A stretch of DNA of 64,000 bases from Carallia brachiata (lineage: Eukaryota > Streptophyta > Magnoliopsida > Malpighiales > Rhizophoraceae): assembly GCA_021464245.1 (NCBI GenBank), contig JADCRB010000031.1, forward strand, positions 2,066,762 through 2,130,761, given 5' to 3'. Below the pieces are notes generated by a model. The model ran no database searches and was not told where the DNA came from. It was given only the letters and a program-made list of their open reading frames with translations. Made by a program: the position numbers and the translations under genes. Below are positions 24,638 through 38,112 of this stretch, piece after piece. Positions within the stretch are counted from its first letter, which is position 1, and each line of letters opens with the position of its first letter.

Positions 24638-26581
24638 TAGGTTTGCTTGTTAAATACGATTTAATTACATGTTTGATTGTTATTGATCATCAATTTGATT
24701 GCTTTATATATTGATTTGGTGTTATTACAAGTTTATGACTAATTCCTCAATTTATCTTTCTATTAAACACAAAAAAATAAAATAAAATTGTGAGACGACA
24801 TCGCCACTATTGTGAGAAAGCGACACCATAAGAAAGAAAAATTCTTTTTTGTGGTAACAACTTGGTTCACTGAATTGGTCATGCTGCCGTGTGGTGCCTT
24901 AGGTAATATTTAATTACTAAGGCCATGCCCACAGGTGGGCAGCAAAGTTTATCTTTACTGCCGCACGGGTGGATAATGCCAAAAGAAGGTACTACTTCAT
25001 GTGGTCACGGATGGTGTATAACATACGCATGTTGTGAACACGTTATCATATGTTGGAAAACGTTCCGTGTATTCGTGAGATACCGTTCAAGTCTTACAAT
25101 TATTTCGATATGATCGAAATAGTGGAGTTCTAATTAATTTAGAACTTAAATACTTAATTTTATTAGGTTGTTGAATTAAAATATAATTTAGAAAAATTAT
25201 TTTTCAAAGTATAATTGTGTTTGACTAAAAACTAAACATCCAAATTGGATTAGTATTGAGGAATTAAGTCAAAGTAGATTCTTTGTCAAATTAAAAAATT
25301 GTTTTCTAATTTAATGAGGACTCTTATTTGGATAATACGTCTTAGTTAAAATTAAAATCTAATTTAATTGGGACTTTTGATTGGATTAGGAATCCTAATT
25401 AAGCTATGGCCCCTAATATGATTATGAATCATATTTGTAATTAGTAACATCAAATTAATTTAATTTAATATTTTTAATTGTTAAAAATATTATTTTAAAT
25501 TGCATATAAGATCAATAACTAGAATTAAGCATGTATATATTTTGTGCATATAATATGATTATGGTAGCATGATGGATGATTGTAGACTCAATAGACCAAT
25601 ACGATTGTGTTTATGGTTAAATGGATGTTTTTTTTTATATTTTAGGTGTATAGGAATTGCGTTCCTTGTCTTTCTTTAAAACTTTGACTGTAATTCTTTT
25701 CTCATCTAAACTCCCCTCGAATATCACTCGAAGTTTTTCTTTCAATTACATAAATGTTATGTAATTAGAGAATTCAGGATTTAAGTAAAAAATTTATTTG
25801 TAATCATGGAGATTAAAACAAAGGCGCCAAAAGAGACATCGAGAGGAGGTTGCAAGTAGATGGACTTTTGAAGACCATGTTGCAATCCCCAAGGATTTGA
25901 CCATCTAAATTCTTTCTAGGCCTCTAGAAGTTAGCTTACTAGAGTTCATAATCATCCATATTAGACTGGCATGCGAGGATTGTATGTTATATATGCGATA
26001 TATTATATGATTGTGATGCCAATGTATGAGACTTGTATTAATTAACAAAATTTCTCAAATTGAATATTAAGTATATATTGAGAATATGATGGGTTGCCTT
26101 CTATAATCACAATATAAAACCAGATTTCAGTTTAAGGATTGATTTGTTGAGTCACTTAAGATCACTCTAATCGGAATATGTTCAATATCGTGACCGATGG
26201 GTCGTACTTAACTAAATTTATATGATTTGGATGAGTCACTCATGATCATATAGATTTAGAGACAATGGTTCGGTAAAACACATATGATATGTTTAAACAA
26301 GTAGTTGTCACCTAACTGATCTAAGAGTCACATTGGACGTGACTTGTATATTATGTTTGTGCCTAATTTAGTTTATTTGATTTGTTGAGTCACTCAAGGT
26401 GAAATAAATTAAATGGGATTTTAGCCCACAAAAAAATCTAATGAGATTTTCTGAGTTAATAGTGAAGGCTATTAATTTGAGTAAAATAGTGAGAGTGACC
26501 AAAATAATGATTAAAACCTAATCAGTTTTACTCTGTATGTATAAAACTAATACTTGCTCTCTTTATATTGGTTGTTAGAAA
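24638..26581 (+). other. copia untranslated leader
   Basis: About 1.9 kb between the primer-binding site and gag shows no recognised domain. The short frame at 24925-25113 is not supported. A long leader occurs in some plant copia lineages. Confidence 0.5.
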
Positions 26582-29500
26582 ATGAGTAAATATCCTATTC
26601 CTGTGTAGCATACTTCATGCAAATAAACTTACTGGACCAACTTCTTGGATTGGTATAAAAACTTGAGAATTGTTCTCAAGGAACCCAAGATACTATATGT
26701 CCTTGATGACCCTATTCCCAATCTTCCATTTGAGGGTGTTGTTAAGGAAGAAGTAGAGACATACAATCACCATAAAGATGATAATGACCTAGCTACATAT
26801 GTGATGTTAGCCAACATGTCTCCTGAGCTTCAACAACAACATGAGAACATGGACGCATACACCATCATTGTGCATCTCACAAAGTTGTTTGATGTACAAT
26901 CTAGGTTTGAAATGTATGAGACTTCCAAGGAATCATTCCTCTGCTAGATGACAAAAGGATCTTTAGTAAATTCTTAGGTACTGAAGATGATTGGCTACTT
27001 AGATGAGTTGGGCCAACTGGGTTTGTCATGGATCATGATCTAAGTATAGATCTGATCAAAGCTGTAAAACCTAGAGGTAGTGACAACAAAGACAACAGTA
27101 AGGGCACATGCCATTATTGTGGTAAGGAAGGCCATTGGAAGAGGAACTGCAAGGAGTTCCTTGCAGGTCTAAAGGATGAGAAGCCTATGAAAGCTTTAAG
27201 TTCGAGCATGTTTATGATTGAAATCGATCGATCTACTTCTACTTATTGATTTTGGATATTGGATACCAGGTGTGGTTCTCACATTTGAAGAAATGTGCAA
27301 GAACTAAGAAGCAGTAGATCATTGAAAAAAGGGTGAAGTATATTTACAAGTTGCAAATAGAACAAGCATAGCTACGTTAGCTGTTGGAACTTGTTATTTA
27401 TCTTTGCCTTCGGGCCTAGTATTAGAACTTAATAATTGTTATTATGTTTCAATACTTTTAAGAAACTTCATTTCCATTTCATGCTTGGCATTAAATGGAT
27501 TTAATTTCAATTTTAAGGACAAAGGTTGTTCCTTTTTATAAGAATGATGTTTATTATGATTCTGGATCTTATACAAATGGTTTGTATGTGCTTGATCTAG
27601 ATAGGGTTACTTTCAATATAGACAATAAAAGACTCAAAATAGATAATCAAAGTGCATTTTTTCTATGGCACTGTCGATTAGGTCATGTTAATAAAACAAG
27701 AGTCACCAAGTTATATAAGGATGGTTACCTGGATCCATTTGATTATGAATCATGTAGAACATATGAATATTGTTTATTGGGAAAAATGACCAAGTCTCTT
27801 TTTAAGGGAAAAAGAGAACATGCCAATGAATTATTAGGACTTGTACATTCAGATGTATATTGCCCAATGATAATTCATGTAAGAGGTGGTTTCCCTTATT
27901 TCATTGCATTGACTAATGACCATTCTAGATATGATAATGTGTATTTAATAAAACACAAATTTGAATCATTTGAAAGTTCAAAGAATTCAGCTACGAAGCT
28001 GAGAAACAAATTAGAAAAATTATTAAAGCACTTTGATCAGATCAAAGTGGTGAATATTTAAACCAGGAGTTCTGTGATTATCTAAAAGAGAATGAGATTC
28101 TCTCACAATAGACTCTTCTTAAATCCTTACAATGCAATGGTGTTTCAGAAAAGAGAAATCAGGCTTTATTGGAAATGATTCATTCCACGATGAGTGATAC
28201 TGATGTTCCTTTTTTAAAACTGCTGCTTACCTTCTAAATTGAGTACCTTCCAAATTAGTTGATAAGACTCTATATAAGATATGGACTGGCAAGAAACCAA
28301 ACTTGTCATACTTGAAGATTTGGGGATGCGATACTTATGTCAAGTGGGCTATATCTGACAAACTGGAATCTAAGTCAAATTGATGTAAATTTGTGGGCAT
28401 CCCACAAAAAAAAAAAAAAACTGTTGGATGCTACTTTTACAACCCCAGTTGAATAAAAGGTGTTTGTCTCAAAACATGCTACCTTATTGAGAGAGAATTT
28501 GTTTTCCAAAAGAGTAATAAAAGTAAAATGGATCTTAAAAATGTTCAAAACCCACAAGAGCGCATCCAATTTGAACCTGATATAAAAGATGATGTAATGG
28601 CTGCACAGGTTGATGCTCAATTGACACAAGAACTTCAAAAACCTAGTAGGATACGTCAACTTCCTAAATAGTACCAGTTGCTTGTTGAGAAGGAAAATGA
28701 TATATTACTCATTAAGGATGAGCCTACTTGTTATGACGAGGCAATATGATATTGACTCATCTAAATGGCTGGAAGCAATAAAATCTGAAATGGATTCCAT
28801 GTACATTAACTAAGTTTGGACCTTGGTTGATCCACCTGTAGGGATTAAACCCATTGGGTATAAGCAGGTCTTTAAGAGAAAAACTGACATGGATGGAAAT
28901 ATACAAACTTATAAAGCAAGACTAGTTGTTAAAGGTTACAAACAAAGGCAAATAGTTGAATTTGATAAAACTTTTCTCTTGTAGTCATGCTTAACTCTAT
29001 TCAGATGCTTCTAGCTATTATTGCATATCATGACTATAAGATTGGCATATGGATGTCAAAAAAGCATTCCTAAATGGGAATTTACTCGAGAATGTGTATA
29101 TGACACAACTTGAAAGTTTTGTATCAAAAGAGAATTCCAATAAGGTATGCAAGCTGCAAAAGTCCATTTATGGACTTAAGGTTCAGGGAATAGAAACATT
29201 TGTTTTGATGAGATAATCAAAGAGCTTGATTTCATTCAAAATATGGATGATCATTGTGTTTACAATAAGGTTAATAGGAGTGCAGTCGTTTTCTTAGTTC
29301 TATATGGATGACATATTATTAATAAAAAATAATATACCAATGCTCTAATCTGTGAAAGTTTGGTTATCTAAGAACTTTTCTATGAAAGACTTGGGAAAGT
29401 AGCCTATAATATGGGAATTAAGATCTATAGAGATAGATCTAAAAGGTAGCTTGGGTTATCTCAGTCTACGCATACAGACAAAGTGCTAAAGAGGTTTACA

Positions 29501-30180
29501 TGGAAGGATCCAAGAAAGTATTCTTACCTATTTTGCATGGGTGCATTTCTCTAAGGACATGCGCTTTAAAACTCAAGATGAGAGAGATCAGATAGATAAG
29601 ATCCCTTATGCATCAGTTGTAGGATCCATCATGTATGTGATGCTATGTACGAGACTAGGTATTTCTTATGCTTTAAACATAACGAGTAGATACTAGGAAA
29701 GCGTCATTGGATTGCAATCAAAAACATCCTTAAATATTTGAGAAAGACTAAAGATGTCTTTCTGGTCTACAAAAGAGGTGAATTCTGGTTTAGGAATATT
29801 TAGACGCGAGCTTTTAATCTGACAACGATGATAGTAAGCCATAGTCTGATACATATTTACTTTTAATGACAGTGCAGTTAGTTAGAATAGTTTCCAATAA
29901 AAGATTACCACAAATTCTATGACCAAAGCTAAATACATAGCTACATTCGAAGCAGCAAAGGAAGTAGTTGGATCAAAAGTTCATCTCTGAACTTGAAGTG
30001 GTGGTGTACTGTGTCAACGATAAGACATTGCACAAGTAAAAGAACCAAGGTCTTATCAATGATCTAAACATGTATTCAGACGTTTCCATCTCATCAGAGA
30101 GATTGTTGAGAGGAAAGATATAAAGATAGAATATCCATTGAAACATATTAGGCAAATCCTCTTTCCAAGCCTCTGTCCCA
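26582..30180 (+). pseudogene. copia gag-pol, broken
   Basis: From the ATG near 26582, a gag of the UBN2 type runs to 26947 (WYKNLRIVLK, YVMLANMSPEL), with a stop close to its start. A CCHC zinc knuckle (CHYCGKEGHWKRNC) lies at 27107-27150. The protease site near 27250-27290 reads WILDTRCGSH, so the catalytic DTG is DTR. 27495-28061 holds the GAG-pre-integrase zinc-binding motif (WHCRLGHV, CRTYEYC) and the start of the integrase core (LVHSDV). Reverse-transcriptase blocks follow, including FLNGNLLENVYM near 29075 and YMDDILL near 29305. RNase H remnants occur near 29600-30000 (MTKAKYIATFEAAKE). Numerous stops and frame changes preclude a polyprotein. Confidence 0.85.
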
Positions 30181-32005
30181 GTAGAAACATGATCGCCATA
30201 TGAGATATTATGGTATTATATATATAGGCAATTGGCTATAGTGCAAGTTAGAGATTGTTAGTGTATGCCCTAGTAGCCAATAAATTGGTTGCTATTTGAA
30301 CACATATTCAACACTTCGTGCATGCAATTTTATTGATAAAGACAATCTTTATCTTTAGTTTTGTTTTTATACATAAGATTACTATCTGTAAACTCTAAAG
30401 ATAAAGTCCTTAAAATAAATATACTTTGCAAAAATAATTGTGATTGGATCATAATTATGAGATATCTATTGCATCAAAGTATTATTACTAACTAAATATT
30501 CCAACCGTTGCGCTATTAAGCTTGGACATCAACAGAGCCGTAAGACTAGCACATGTTATATTCCTTTCTTATGAAGAAAGTAGTTGATATTATAAACTGA
30601 AGTATAAAGATATTTGAACAAATATGTGGGTATTTGTTAGATGAACAAGTTCATTGAATTGACCAGTTATGAGAATTCCCAAATGGTATATTACTTGTGT
30701 GTTTATGAAATTGCTCATGTGACGGTCGTGTAAGTGATTCTTAGACTTGAGATCACCAAGGTATCTCATATAAGAATTATTATGCTTTGATCTGGCCTTT
30801 GGGTTATCTTAATCAAGGATTGCTTGTGAGAGCTTATATTGAGCATAATATGAATTGTATAGAGATAGTTGAGTAATCAATAAAGGATTCATTAACTTGA
30901 AGTAATTCATGGGAGAATGTTTCACTGTCTCATAGTATGTTGATTCAAGGAATTCCTTGGCTAAGGTGTAATAAGCATTCATAAGTAGCTATGATATTAT
31001 TCAAAAAATCAACAATCTATATTTGAGAAGTATAATTAGATAAAAATAAGGTTAATCCCCAAAAAAATCATAAACTTTTGTTTTTTGCTAAATCTACCAT
31101 GAACTTTTATTTTTTCTGTATATATCACGAACTCTTCTATTTGGTATAAATCTATCATGTCGTTACATCAAATTGACGATCTCCATTAGTGTGCTGATGT
31201 GGTGCCCTTACCTAGCACATACTGCCTCGTAACACGCTATGAAAGTGGCAACATATAATTGAGATGGAATTAACAATTAAAAAAAAAGAAAATAAAACAA
31301 TTTCAATTTACCACAAATAAAAAGCTGCCCATGAGAAACCAAAACAATTAAAATCACTTTTGAGTTCAATTTACCACAAATAAAAAGCTGCCCGTGAGAA
31401 AGTATCCCAAACCTAAAGTGTTGATCCACTACGTATTGTTATCGATTTCCATATCTGGAAGTGTCACACCAAAACACTGAAGCACAGGTATGTTGCCACT
31501 TTTATTTATCATTTTGGTGGTTGTTTGTTAAAAATCTTAGTTAATTTTGTTGGCTTCTCATCTCCACTATACAATTCTCTTCTTAATGCCCAAAAAAACA
31601 AAAACTAAAATTTGACTAATCCAAAACTGTAGGCGGCCATGCAACCCCCAATTTCATATCATTTACAAAACCATGGAATAGACAATTAGGACAAGGCTCA
31701 TAGACCCACGAACACCTAGTTGTCTTGGCTCTCTCTTCCTATCTTTCTCTTTGTAAGCTCTGTTTGTGTAATTGGATTGGTTGAGGATAAACCATGTAGC
31801 TGTGTTGTTTGATTCATTGCCCATGAAAATAAGCTTTTAATATTGCTAGAAATTTTGTTAGTTAAGGAGTGCCATTTTTTTTTTTTAGAGTGCAACACTC
31901 ACTATAAGATTTATGTCAATTGTATATTGATTGGTTAATTTGGGTTTGGAGATGCATTATGGTGGTCGATGGCAAGTAACTCAATTTTTTCGTTAACTTT
32001 ATAGG

Positions 32006-35000
32006 ATGTTGATTAATTTGGAGATGTATTATGGTTATCGATGGCAAATAAGTCCAAAACTAAAGTATGTTGCCGGGTTTATTGAAGTACACCAAGCAAT
32101 AAATACTGATCATATGTTTATGTTAGACATTAGGGATTTAGTGGAGAGACACGAGTACAAAGTTGTTGGTTTATCCTACAAATTTCCAAATGAGACGATG
32201 AATGCTTTGAACCGATTGTAATTTGTTATCGATGTGGGGGACAATGTTTTTGAATGGACTAAAAAATGTTCAAATATATGCTGAGCATGAAATTGATACC
32301 CGAAAGTTGTTGAGCAGTTCGTTGCTATTAAGGCAGGTAATTATGCAATTGATAGGGACTTGACATTGTTGGATGGTGAAGTTAGAGAAGATGCAAGAAA
32401 GCCTCATGAAGATGCTTTTTAGAGTGGAGAAGCTAGGCCACCGAATGGAGCTACATATTTAGATGTTGAGTTATATAGAGGTGAAGATAAGGATATGTCT
32501 GACTCAGATTACTATCCTATTGATGAGAGTGATACTGAAGATGACTTGGATGATGATGAACTTTTGATAGATGACGAAGAGTACATTAAAGGCAGGAAGA
32601 AGAGGAAGAATATGAAGAAAACTAGATGTAGTGGATATGAGATGTTTGAGAACATTGAATCATGCCCTGAGCCTAATCCTTCTAAAGGGAAAATTTTTTC
32701 AGATTCTAAACAACAAAAAAAAGAGAATGCAATTGTTGATTCAAGTAGTGAATCTAAAGGAGGCAGGTGGCATAGCATATAAGAGTCAGATGATGAAGTC
32801 GCTACTTAATAGTAGTGAAGATGAATTTGATTGGGACTTTAAGAAAAAGGGAAAAAAAATTTATGATGTATACCATCCAAGGATGACCATAAGGTACTAA
32901 AATTTCAAGCTGACATGGTTTTTGATGGGCCTACCTAATTTAGAGAGTGCATTCAACGCTATGCAATTGCGAATGGATACAACATAAAATGGGAGAAGAC
33001 TTCATACATGTTAATGGAAGCCTGTTGTGCAAAAGGGTGCCCATGGAGAATATATGCTAGTTGGAGTAGGCATGAAATGACCTTTATGGTCAAGTCAGTG
33101 AATGACGTCCATCAATGTGCAAGGGCTCTTTGAAACCCGCAGGCAAGTGGCTATTAATGTCTTTATTGTTATATGAACTAATGGTCAGGTTTGATATATT
33201 TGTTGATTTCTAATGTTGACATATTAACTCTGAATTTTTATGTAACAACTGATTAGGCAAATGCAGTTGGATTGCAAAACATTATATGAACAAGTTTAGG
33301 AGAAGGCCTAATTGGGGCATCAAAGATTTGATGGATGATTTACAAGAGAAGTTTGTACTTACTGTTACAAAAAGGCCACAAGGCTAGAGATAAAGCATTT
33401 GAAGTGTTAAGGGGTTCCATGGAGAAGCACTACTCAAAATTGTATTCCTATGAAGCTGAGCTCAAGAGGACAGACAAAGAAGGGTTATTTCGGTTGGAGC
33501 CCAATAGGACTCTTATTGGCACAAAACATGTGTTTAGGACATTCTACATGGGTTTTAGTGCATTGAAAAAAGGGTTCATGAGAGGTTGTAGGCCGATTAT
33601 TGGACTGGATGGGTGCTTCTTAAAAACCTTCCTAGGTGGCGCATTAATAAGTGCAATCAGTAGGGATGAGAACAATCAAATGTTTCCAATTTCTTGGGCA
33701 GTGGTTGATAAAGAGACAATAGCTAATTGGAAATGGTTTCTTCAATTATTGTTTGGGACTTGGGAATTGGAGATGGCCTTAGATTGACCATCATAAGTGA
33801 CAAACAAAAGGTTTGTTTAATTTACACTTATCAAAAACCTTTCTTATAAAATAGAAGTTGAAAATTTCAATTCTATGGTTGTATTTTGTAGTGCAATAGT
33901 TATTTCACTTTTTATTTAATTTCACAGGGTATAATTGATGCGGTTGAAGAAGTTGCTCCTTATGCTAAGCACCGAAATTGTGCCAGACATGTTTATGCTA
34001 ATTGGCATAAAATATTTAAAGGTCAAGCTTTGAAGAGTTGTTTTTGGAAGGCAGCATGAAGTACCACAAAGTATGCATTCAAACAATCAATTGAGGAAAT
34101 GAAGCTAATCTTAGAGGAGGCTGCCGAGAGTTTCATGAAGAAAGATGTATACAACTTTTGCAAAGCATTTGTGAACACATGGCCTAAGTAATGATGTATC
34201 CATGTTTTGTATTGATTACTTGAAATTGAGTGAATTAATTTAGCATGCTTCAATTGAGATATTGCACTAACATTTTTTTTTAAATGGTCTAGGTCTGATA
34301 TAATTGATAACAACATTTTAGAGACCTTTAATGGTTACATTTGTGAGGCAAGAACAAAAAGCATCATTAATATGTTAAAAGATATCAGGGTGGCTTTAAT
34401 CATGCGAGTTGGGAGAAGAGGGCTCTACTGAATAACTCATTAGGTTTACTTTGCCCTTGAATAAGGAAGGTAATAAAGAAAATTAAGTTTGAGTCAAGAA
34501 TGTGCACTCCAAGATCAAATGGATGTATGAAGTTTGAAGTTTCATGGTGCGATTACTGGTTTGTAGTTGATTTAACCACAAAAACTTGTTCATGTTGAGG
34601 GTGGGATCTTGCAGGTATTCTATGCATGCATGCTATTTCATGCATAAGTCACCAAAGAGAAAATCCAGATGATTATGTTCATGACTACTACAAAAGAAGT
34701 CTATATAGTGAGACATACAAACATATGATGGAGCCTTTGAATAGAGAAAAAATGTGGCCCTCATCTGGAGAAAATGTGATGTTGCCTCCACCACACAATA
34801 GCATGCCAAGAAGACCTAAAAAGTGTAGAAAAAGAGACAAAGACGAACCATTAAGGAATAAAACAAAAAGTTCAAGGGCTAGGGTTGAAATGACATGCCA
34901 ACATTATCTGCAGAGAGGACATAACAAAGCTGGATGTCCTAACAAGAATCGCCCTCCAGTCGAAAGACCAATTAAAAATCAGGTAAGTTATTCCTTGGTC

Positions 35001-35130
35001 TATTATTCTAATCTTTCCATTCATGTCTTAATAGTTGTGTTTTTCTAACTTTTTATCTTATTACAATGACTACAGAAAAGAGGAAGGCCAAAAAAAGATA
35101 AGTCTTCGACTGAAGGAAATATGGACTTAA
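32006..35130 (+). pseudogene. MULE (MURA-like) transposase, broken
   Basis: An N-terminal region (32006-32221) is followed by a strongly acidic stretch (32495-32782, many Asp/Glu). About 32890-33130 resembles the MuDR DNA-binding region (CIQRYAIANGYNIKWEK, CCAKGCPWRIYASW). 33335-33787 is the first part of the catalytic domain, with the first Asp in GLDGCFLKT (codon 33608-33610). A probable 1-bp loss near 33755 changes frame before SDKQK, which is followed by a GT-AG intron at 33811-33927 and then CARHVYANWHK. A second intron ends before 34294. A SWIM zinc finger (CSC, then GILCMHAISC near 34590-34640) contains an in-frame TGA. A CCHC-like knuckle (CQHYLQRGHNKAGC) lies at 34887-34940 and an AT-hook-like KRGRPKKD near 35080. 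The protein would act in cut-and-paste transposition if intact. Confidence 0.85.
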
Positions 35131-36480
35131 AGAAACCAAGAAGACAAAATAAATCTACAATTCCAGATGTGGCAGCACAAGTTACTTGTCATAATCAACT
35201 TGCTGAAAATTGTTCAAATTTCCACTGGTAATATTGGAAATCAAAATCCCAATCAAAAGGAAAAAAGAAGAGAACTCAAAAAGTGGCAAGAAATCATCCA
35301 ACCAATAAAGCTATTCACGGCCAGTTGTAGGAAAAACCAAAAAGCAAAATCCCAACCAGATTCAAAAATAAGAGCAAAGTATGTGTTAAGTACATATTTT
35401 GATATAGTTCAATGATTAAAAATGACATGTTAAACAAAAGCTAATCACTTTGATTGTTTGGTTAGACGAATGAATGGCATGGATGCTTCATTGCAATTGA
35501 GAGCGAGAAAACCTATGTCAAAGTAAGTTTATGTATAATTCATGTAAAATGCCAAAACTGATTAAATGAGTCTCTTGTTTGAGTCTCATATTTCACCTAT
35601 CAAGTTAGTCTTGATTTTTTCTTTCAATTATTTTTGTTTTAGAAAATTTAATAACGTAGAGGATGTACTAGGCGATTGTCAGCCAAATATTCGAGTCGTA
35701 ATAATGACATCAATAATAGTAATGTCACGTATCATATTGAGGGTTGTTGCTATAGTTCTGATTCAAGTGAAGCAACCCCTCTTAGTTTCAATTCAAAAAA
35801 CCAGAAAGAAGCAAACAAAAGCCTTCTCGTGCAATTAAAATCTTTGCTCATTTAGTTATAGATTACTATTTTTGCCTTTATGCTAAAAAATAAGTGGTTG
35901 GTTTTAAATGCTTTGTAATAGAATGATGATTCTTATTTTACAACATGCTCGTTCTGATTATAGCTATCCCTTATCATTAAATTCATTGTTTCTTGAAATA
36001 TCAAAGATGTCGGGTCAACAATTCACAACGTGCGTCCACTCAATTGAGCATATACGAGCTACTGTAGTCGCTTCTTCTTTTTCAATGCTACAGGGCATCA
36101 GGGTTAGTTGTGGCATGCAAGTAAAAACACTGCTGGCACATGAATGTTGGAGCTAATGCACTAGCAGAGAGTGAAGATTAGACTTGGGAAAATTTTATCG
36201 AATTTCAATGAAGAGCTACCAACAATTTCTTGATAGAAAGTTGTATTCATGAACTACTGTGTCTATTGAATTTTCTCTTTTGCGATGTAATGTTGTAGTC
36301 ATGAAATGCTATTTCTATGTTGCAAGCTACAATATTTTGTGTTGAAAATACAACTTAACTTTTAACAAAGGTTTATGACTGATATTGTACTCAGACTTTC
36401 TTCATAGTGGTATTGTATTGACCATTAAAATTCAATATGTTCAACATTATTCATAGGTTTGAACCGATTGCCTTGCTCAA
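35131..36480. other. MULE 3' internal region
   Basis: This lies between the transposase remnants and the right TIR. Frames at 35167-35415, 35566-35838 and 35908-36156 may be eroded C-terminal transposase sequence or chance frames; no domain is recognised. Confidence 0.4.
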
Positions 36481-37684
36481 ATTAATTAGATATGGACAAC
36501 AAAAGGCATTGTCTACAACAAAAATAGGGGCAAAAAAATAATGCTTTACCATGGAACCCAATAGCGATTTTAATTGTTTTGGTTCTAATGGGTAGCTTTT
36601 TGTTTGTGGTAAATTGAAATTGAGTTTTGTTTTGGGGTTTTTTTTTCTAATTTTAAATTCCATCTCAAATATATAGGTTGCCACATTATAGTGTCTATGT
36701 AGCAGTATGTGCCAGGTAAAGGCACACGTCAGCACACTAACGAAGACTGTCAATTGATGTAACGACATGATAGATTTATACCTGATAGAAGATTTCGTGA
36801 TATATACAGAAAAAATAAAAGTTCATGATATTTAGAAAAAAACAAAAAGTTCATGGTTTTTTTGGGGATTAACCCTAAAAATAAATACTAATTCCATACT
36901 ATATCTAATTAGAACATTTGTATGATGAAAAGATTGAATTATATTGAGAGACCGTACACTGAAGGGATTTGTCAAGCCACTTTGATAGTCTTGACATTTG
37001 GGTGGTCATGACACGCTGCTACACGTCAAACTTGATCTATGGATGTAAATTAAATAATTAAATAATTAATGATAAATTAAAAGAGTTTGATTTACCTAAT
37101 CCTTTAGGATTATAATTTATATCTATTGCCAACATGTCAGGATTCTAATGGGTCACACATATTAAGGAATGTTGGTGAAAGACGTAAAAAAAGATTAAGT
37201 TGGACTTGATTGAAAAGTTTAAAAAACTGTTAGGGTCAAATATATCATATTTGAATTTTTAAGGACTCAGTGTCATTTATGAGAAATAGCACTATGACTT
37301 ACATAGCCTAATGTTTTATAAATATAACCTAATAAGACATACCTAACAGACAGTTTTTTCTTGACCTTCAGAGCTGACACTCTTCCTTATGCTTGTCCTC
37401 CTCTTTCTTCTGCTTCCTAAAAAGAGTTTACGTTTAGAAGAGTTGTCTTTCTAATTCCTGTGTGAATACTATTAGAGGCTGGATGTTTGGACGGTAATGG
37501 TTTGTGACAACTCGCCAATTAGGCATGAAAGAGAAGAGAAGATTGACGTGTTGGTAACTATCTCTTCCTCTTAGATTAGTTTTTTTAAATCATATTTAAT
37601 AAGCAACTAATCCGTTGTTAAGAATCGATTTTAAAATGCTTGTTTCCGTTGCGGTTTTATTTGATATAACTCTCTACGATTCCA

Positions 37685-38112
37685 AACAAAGCACTGATTT
37701 ATTAAAACACCAAGGCCTATTGGTAAGAACATATTGCTTATCATATTTAGAAGAGAATTGGAAATAAATAAATTTGCATCTACCTCCTTCACCTCTATAG
37801 ACTTCTTTGGTTGTCATGCCAGCTTCATGCTATTGAAGAGATCGCTAATATTGAAAGGTTTTTCTGTCCATAGACTACCAAGGAAGCAGTTGTTAGCTTT
37901 TTATTTTCATTCTCACCCATATTTCCTATTCCAAAATGAATCACTACTTCTTCTATAGCTGAAGCCAAAACAAAATAAGGAAAAAAGTAATACAATGAAA
38001 GAAAAAAAAAAAACTCTAATCGACATAGGGGGGACTCAAAAGGTTACGTAGTCTGTATACATAGGGGAAATGATGGGAGAAAGCTTTTGGAGAGAAGATC
38101 TCATTGAATAGC
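37685..38112 (-). mobile_element. L1-type LINE, 5' part (leader and start of ORF1)
   Basis: On the minus strand this begins the LINE whose remainder is at 17812-23047. After a leader of roughly 150 bp, a frame reads LWTEKPFNISDLFNSMKLA, the opening of the DUF4283 nucleic-acid-binding domain of plant LINE ORF1. It contains a stop and a frame change. The junction with the copia element cuts ORF1. Comparing both halves, perhaps 20 or so codons of the domain seem to be missing at the junction (inference). Confidence 0.7.

Larger units (their letters stand above)
31050..36875 (+). mobile_element. Mutator-like element (MULE, MuDR type) with long TIRs and 9-bp TSD
   Basis: The termini read GGTTAATCCCCAAAAA at 31050 and, on the minus strand, GGGTTAATCCCCAAAAA at 36875. 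The inverted ends remain alignable for roughly 300 bp (about 31050-31360 and 36560-36875). Perfect 9-bp direct repeats TAAAAATAA flank the element at 31041-31049 and 36876-36884, the diagnostic Mutator duplication. Inside is a plus-strand transposase with DDE, SWIM and zinc-knuckle parts. The left TIR contains a partial internal repeat (AATAAAAAGCTGCCC occurs twice, near 31320 and 31380). Stops in the transposase suggest it is now non-autonomous. Confidence 0.9.
23048..37684 (+). mobile_element. Ty1/copia LTR retrotransposon, nearly complete, with a MULE inside its 3' LTR
   Basis: The 5' LTR is 23048-24620 and the 3' LTR begins at 30256 and ends at 37684 (about 1.59 kb once the nested MULE is removed). 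Both start TGTTA and share long stretches, such as GGTTGCTATTTGAACACATAT. A tRNA-iMet-type primer-binding site follows the 5' LTR. Gag, protease, integrase, reverse transcriptase and RNase H remnants are in copia order (integrase before RT). The flanks AAGAA (23043-23047) and AACAA (37685-37689) are a probable 5-bp target duplication with one change. The element interrupts LINE ORF1 and has many stops. Confidence 0.88.
30256..37684 (+). repeat. copia 3' LTR, split by a MULE insertion
   Basis: The LTR sequence runs 30256-31049, is interrupted at 31050-36875, and resumes at 36885 after a duplicated 9-bp target. The uninterrupted 5' LTR shows the empty form at about 23805-23835. The right end, ACTCTCTACGATTCCA, lies at 37684. 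Confidence 0.85.

Noticed and set aside
25500..26100. Possible host gene in the copia leader
   Set aside because: Only short frames interrupted by stops; the position between the primer-binding site and gag explains the stretch.
32512..32778. Minus-strand frame of 88 codons
   Set aside because: It is the shadow of the acidic stretch of the MULE transposase region.
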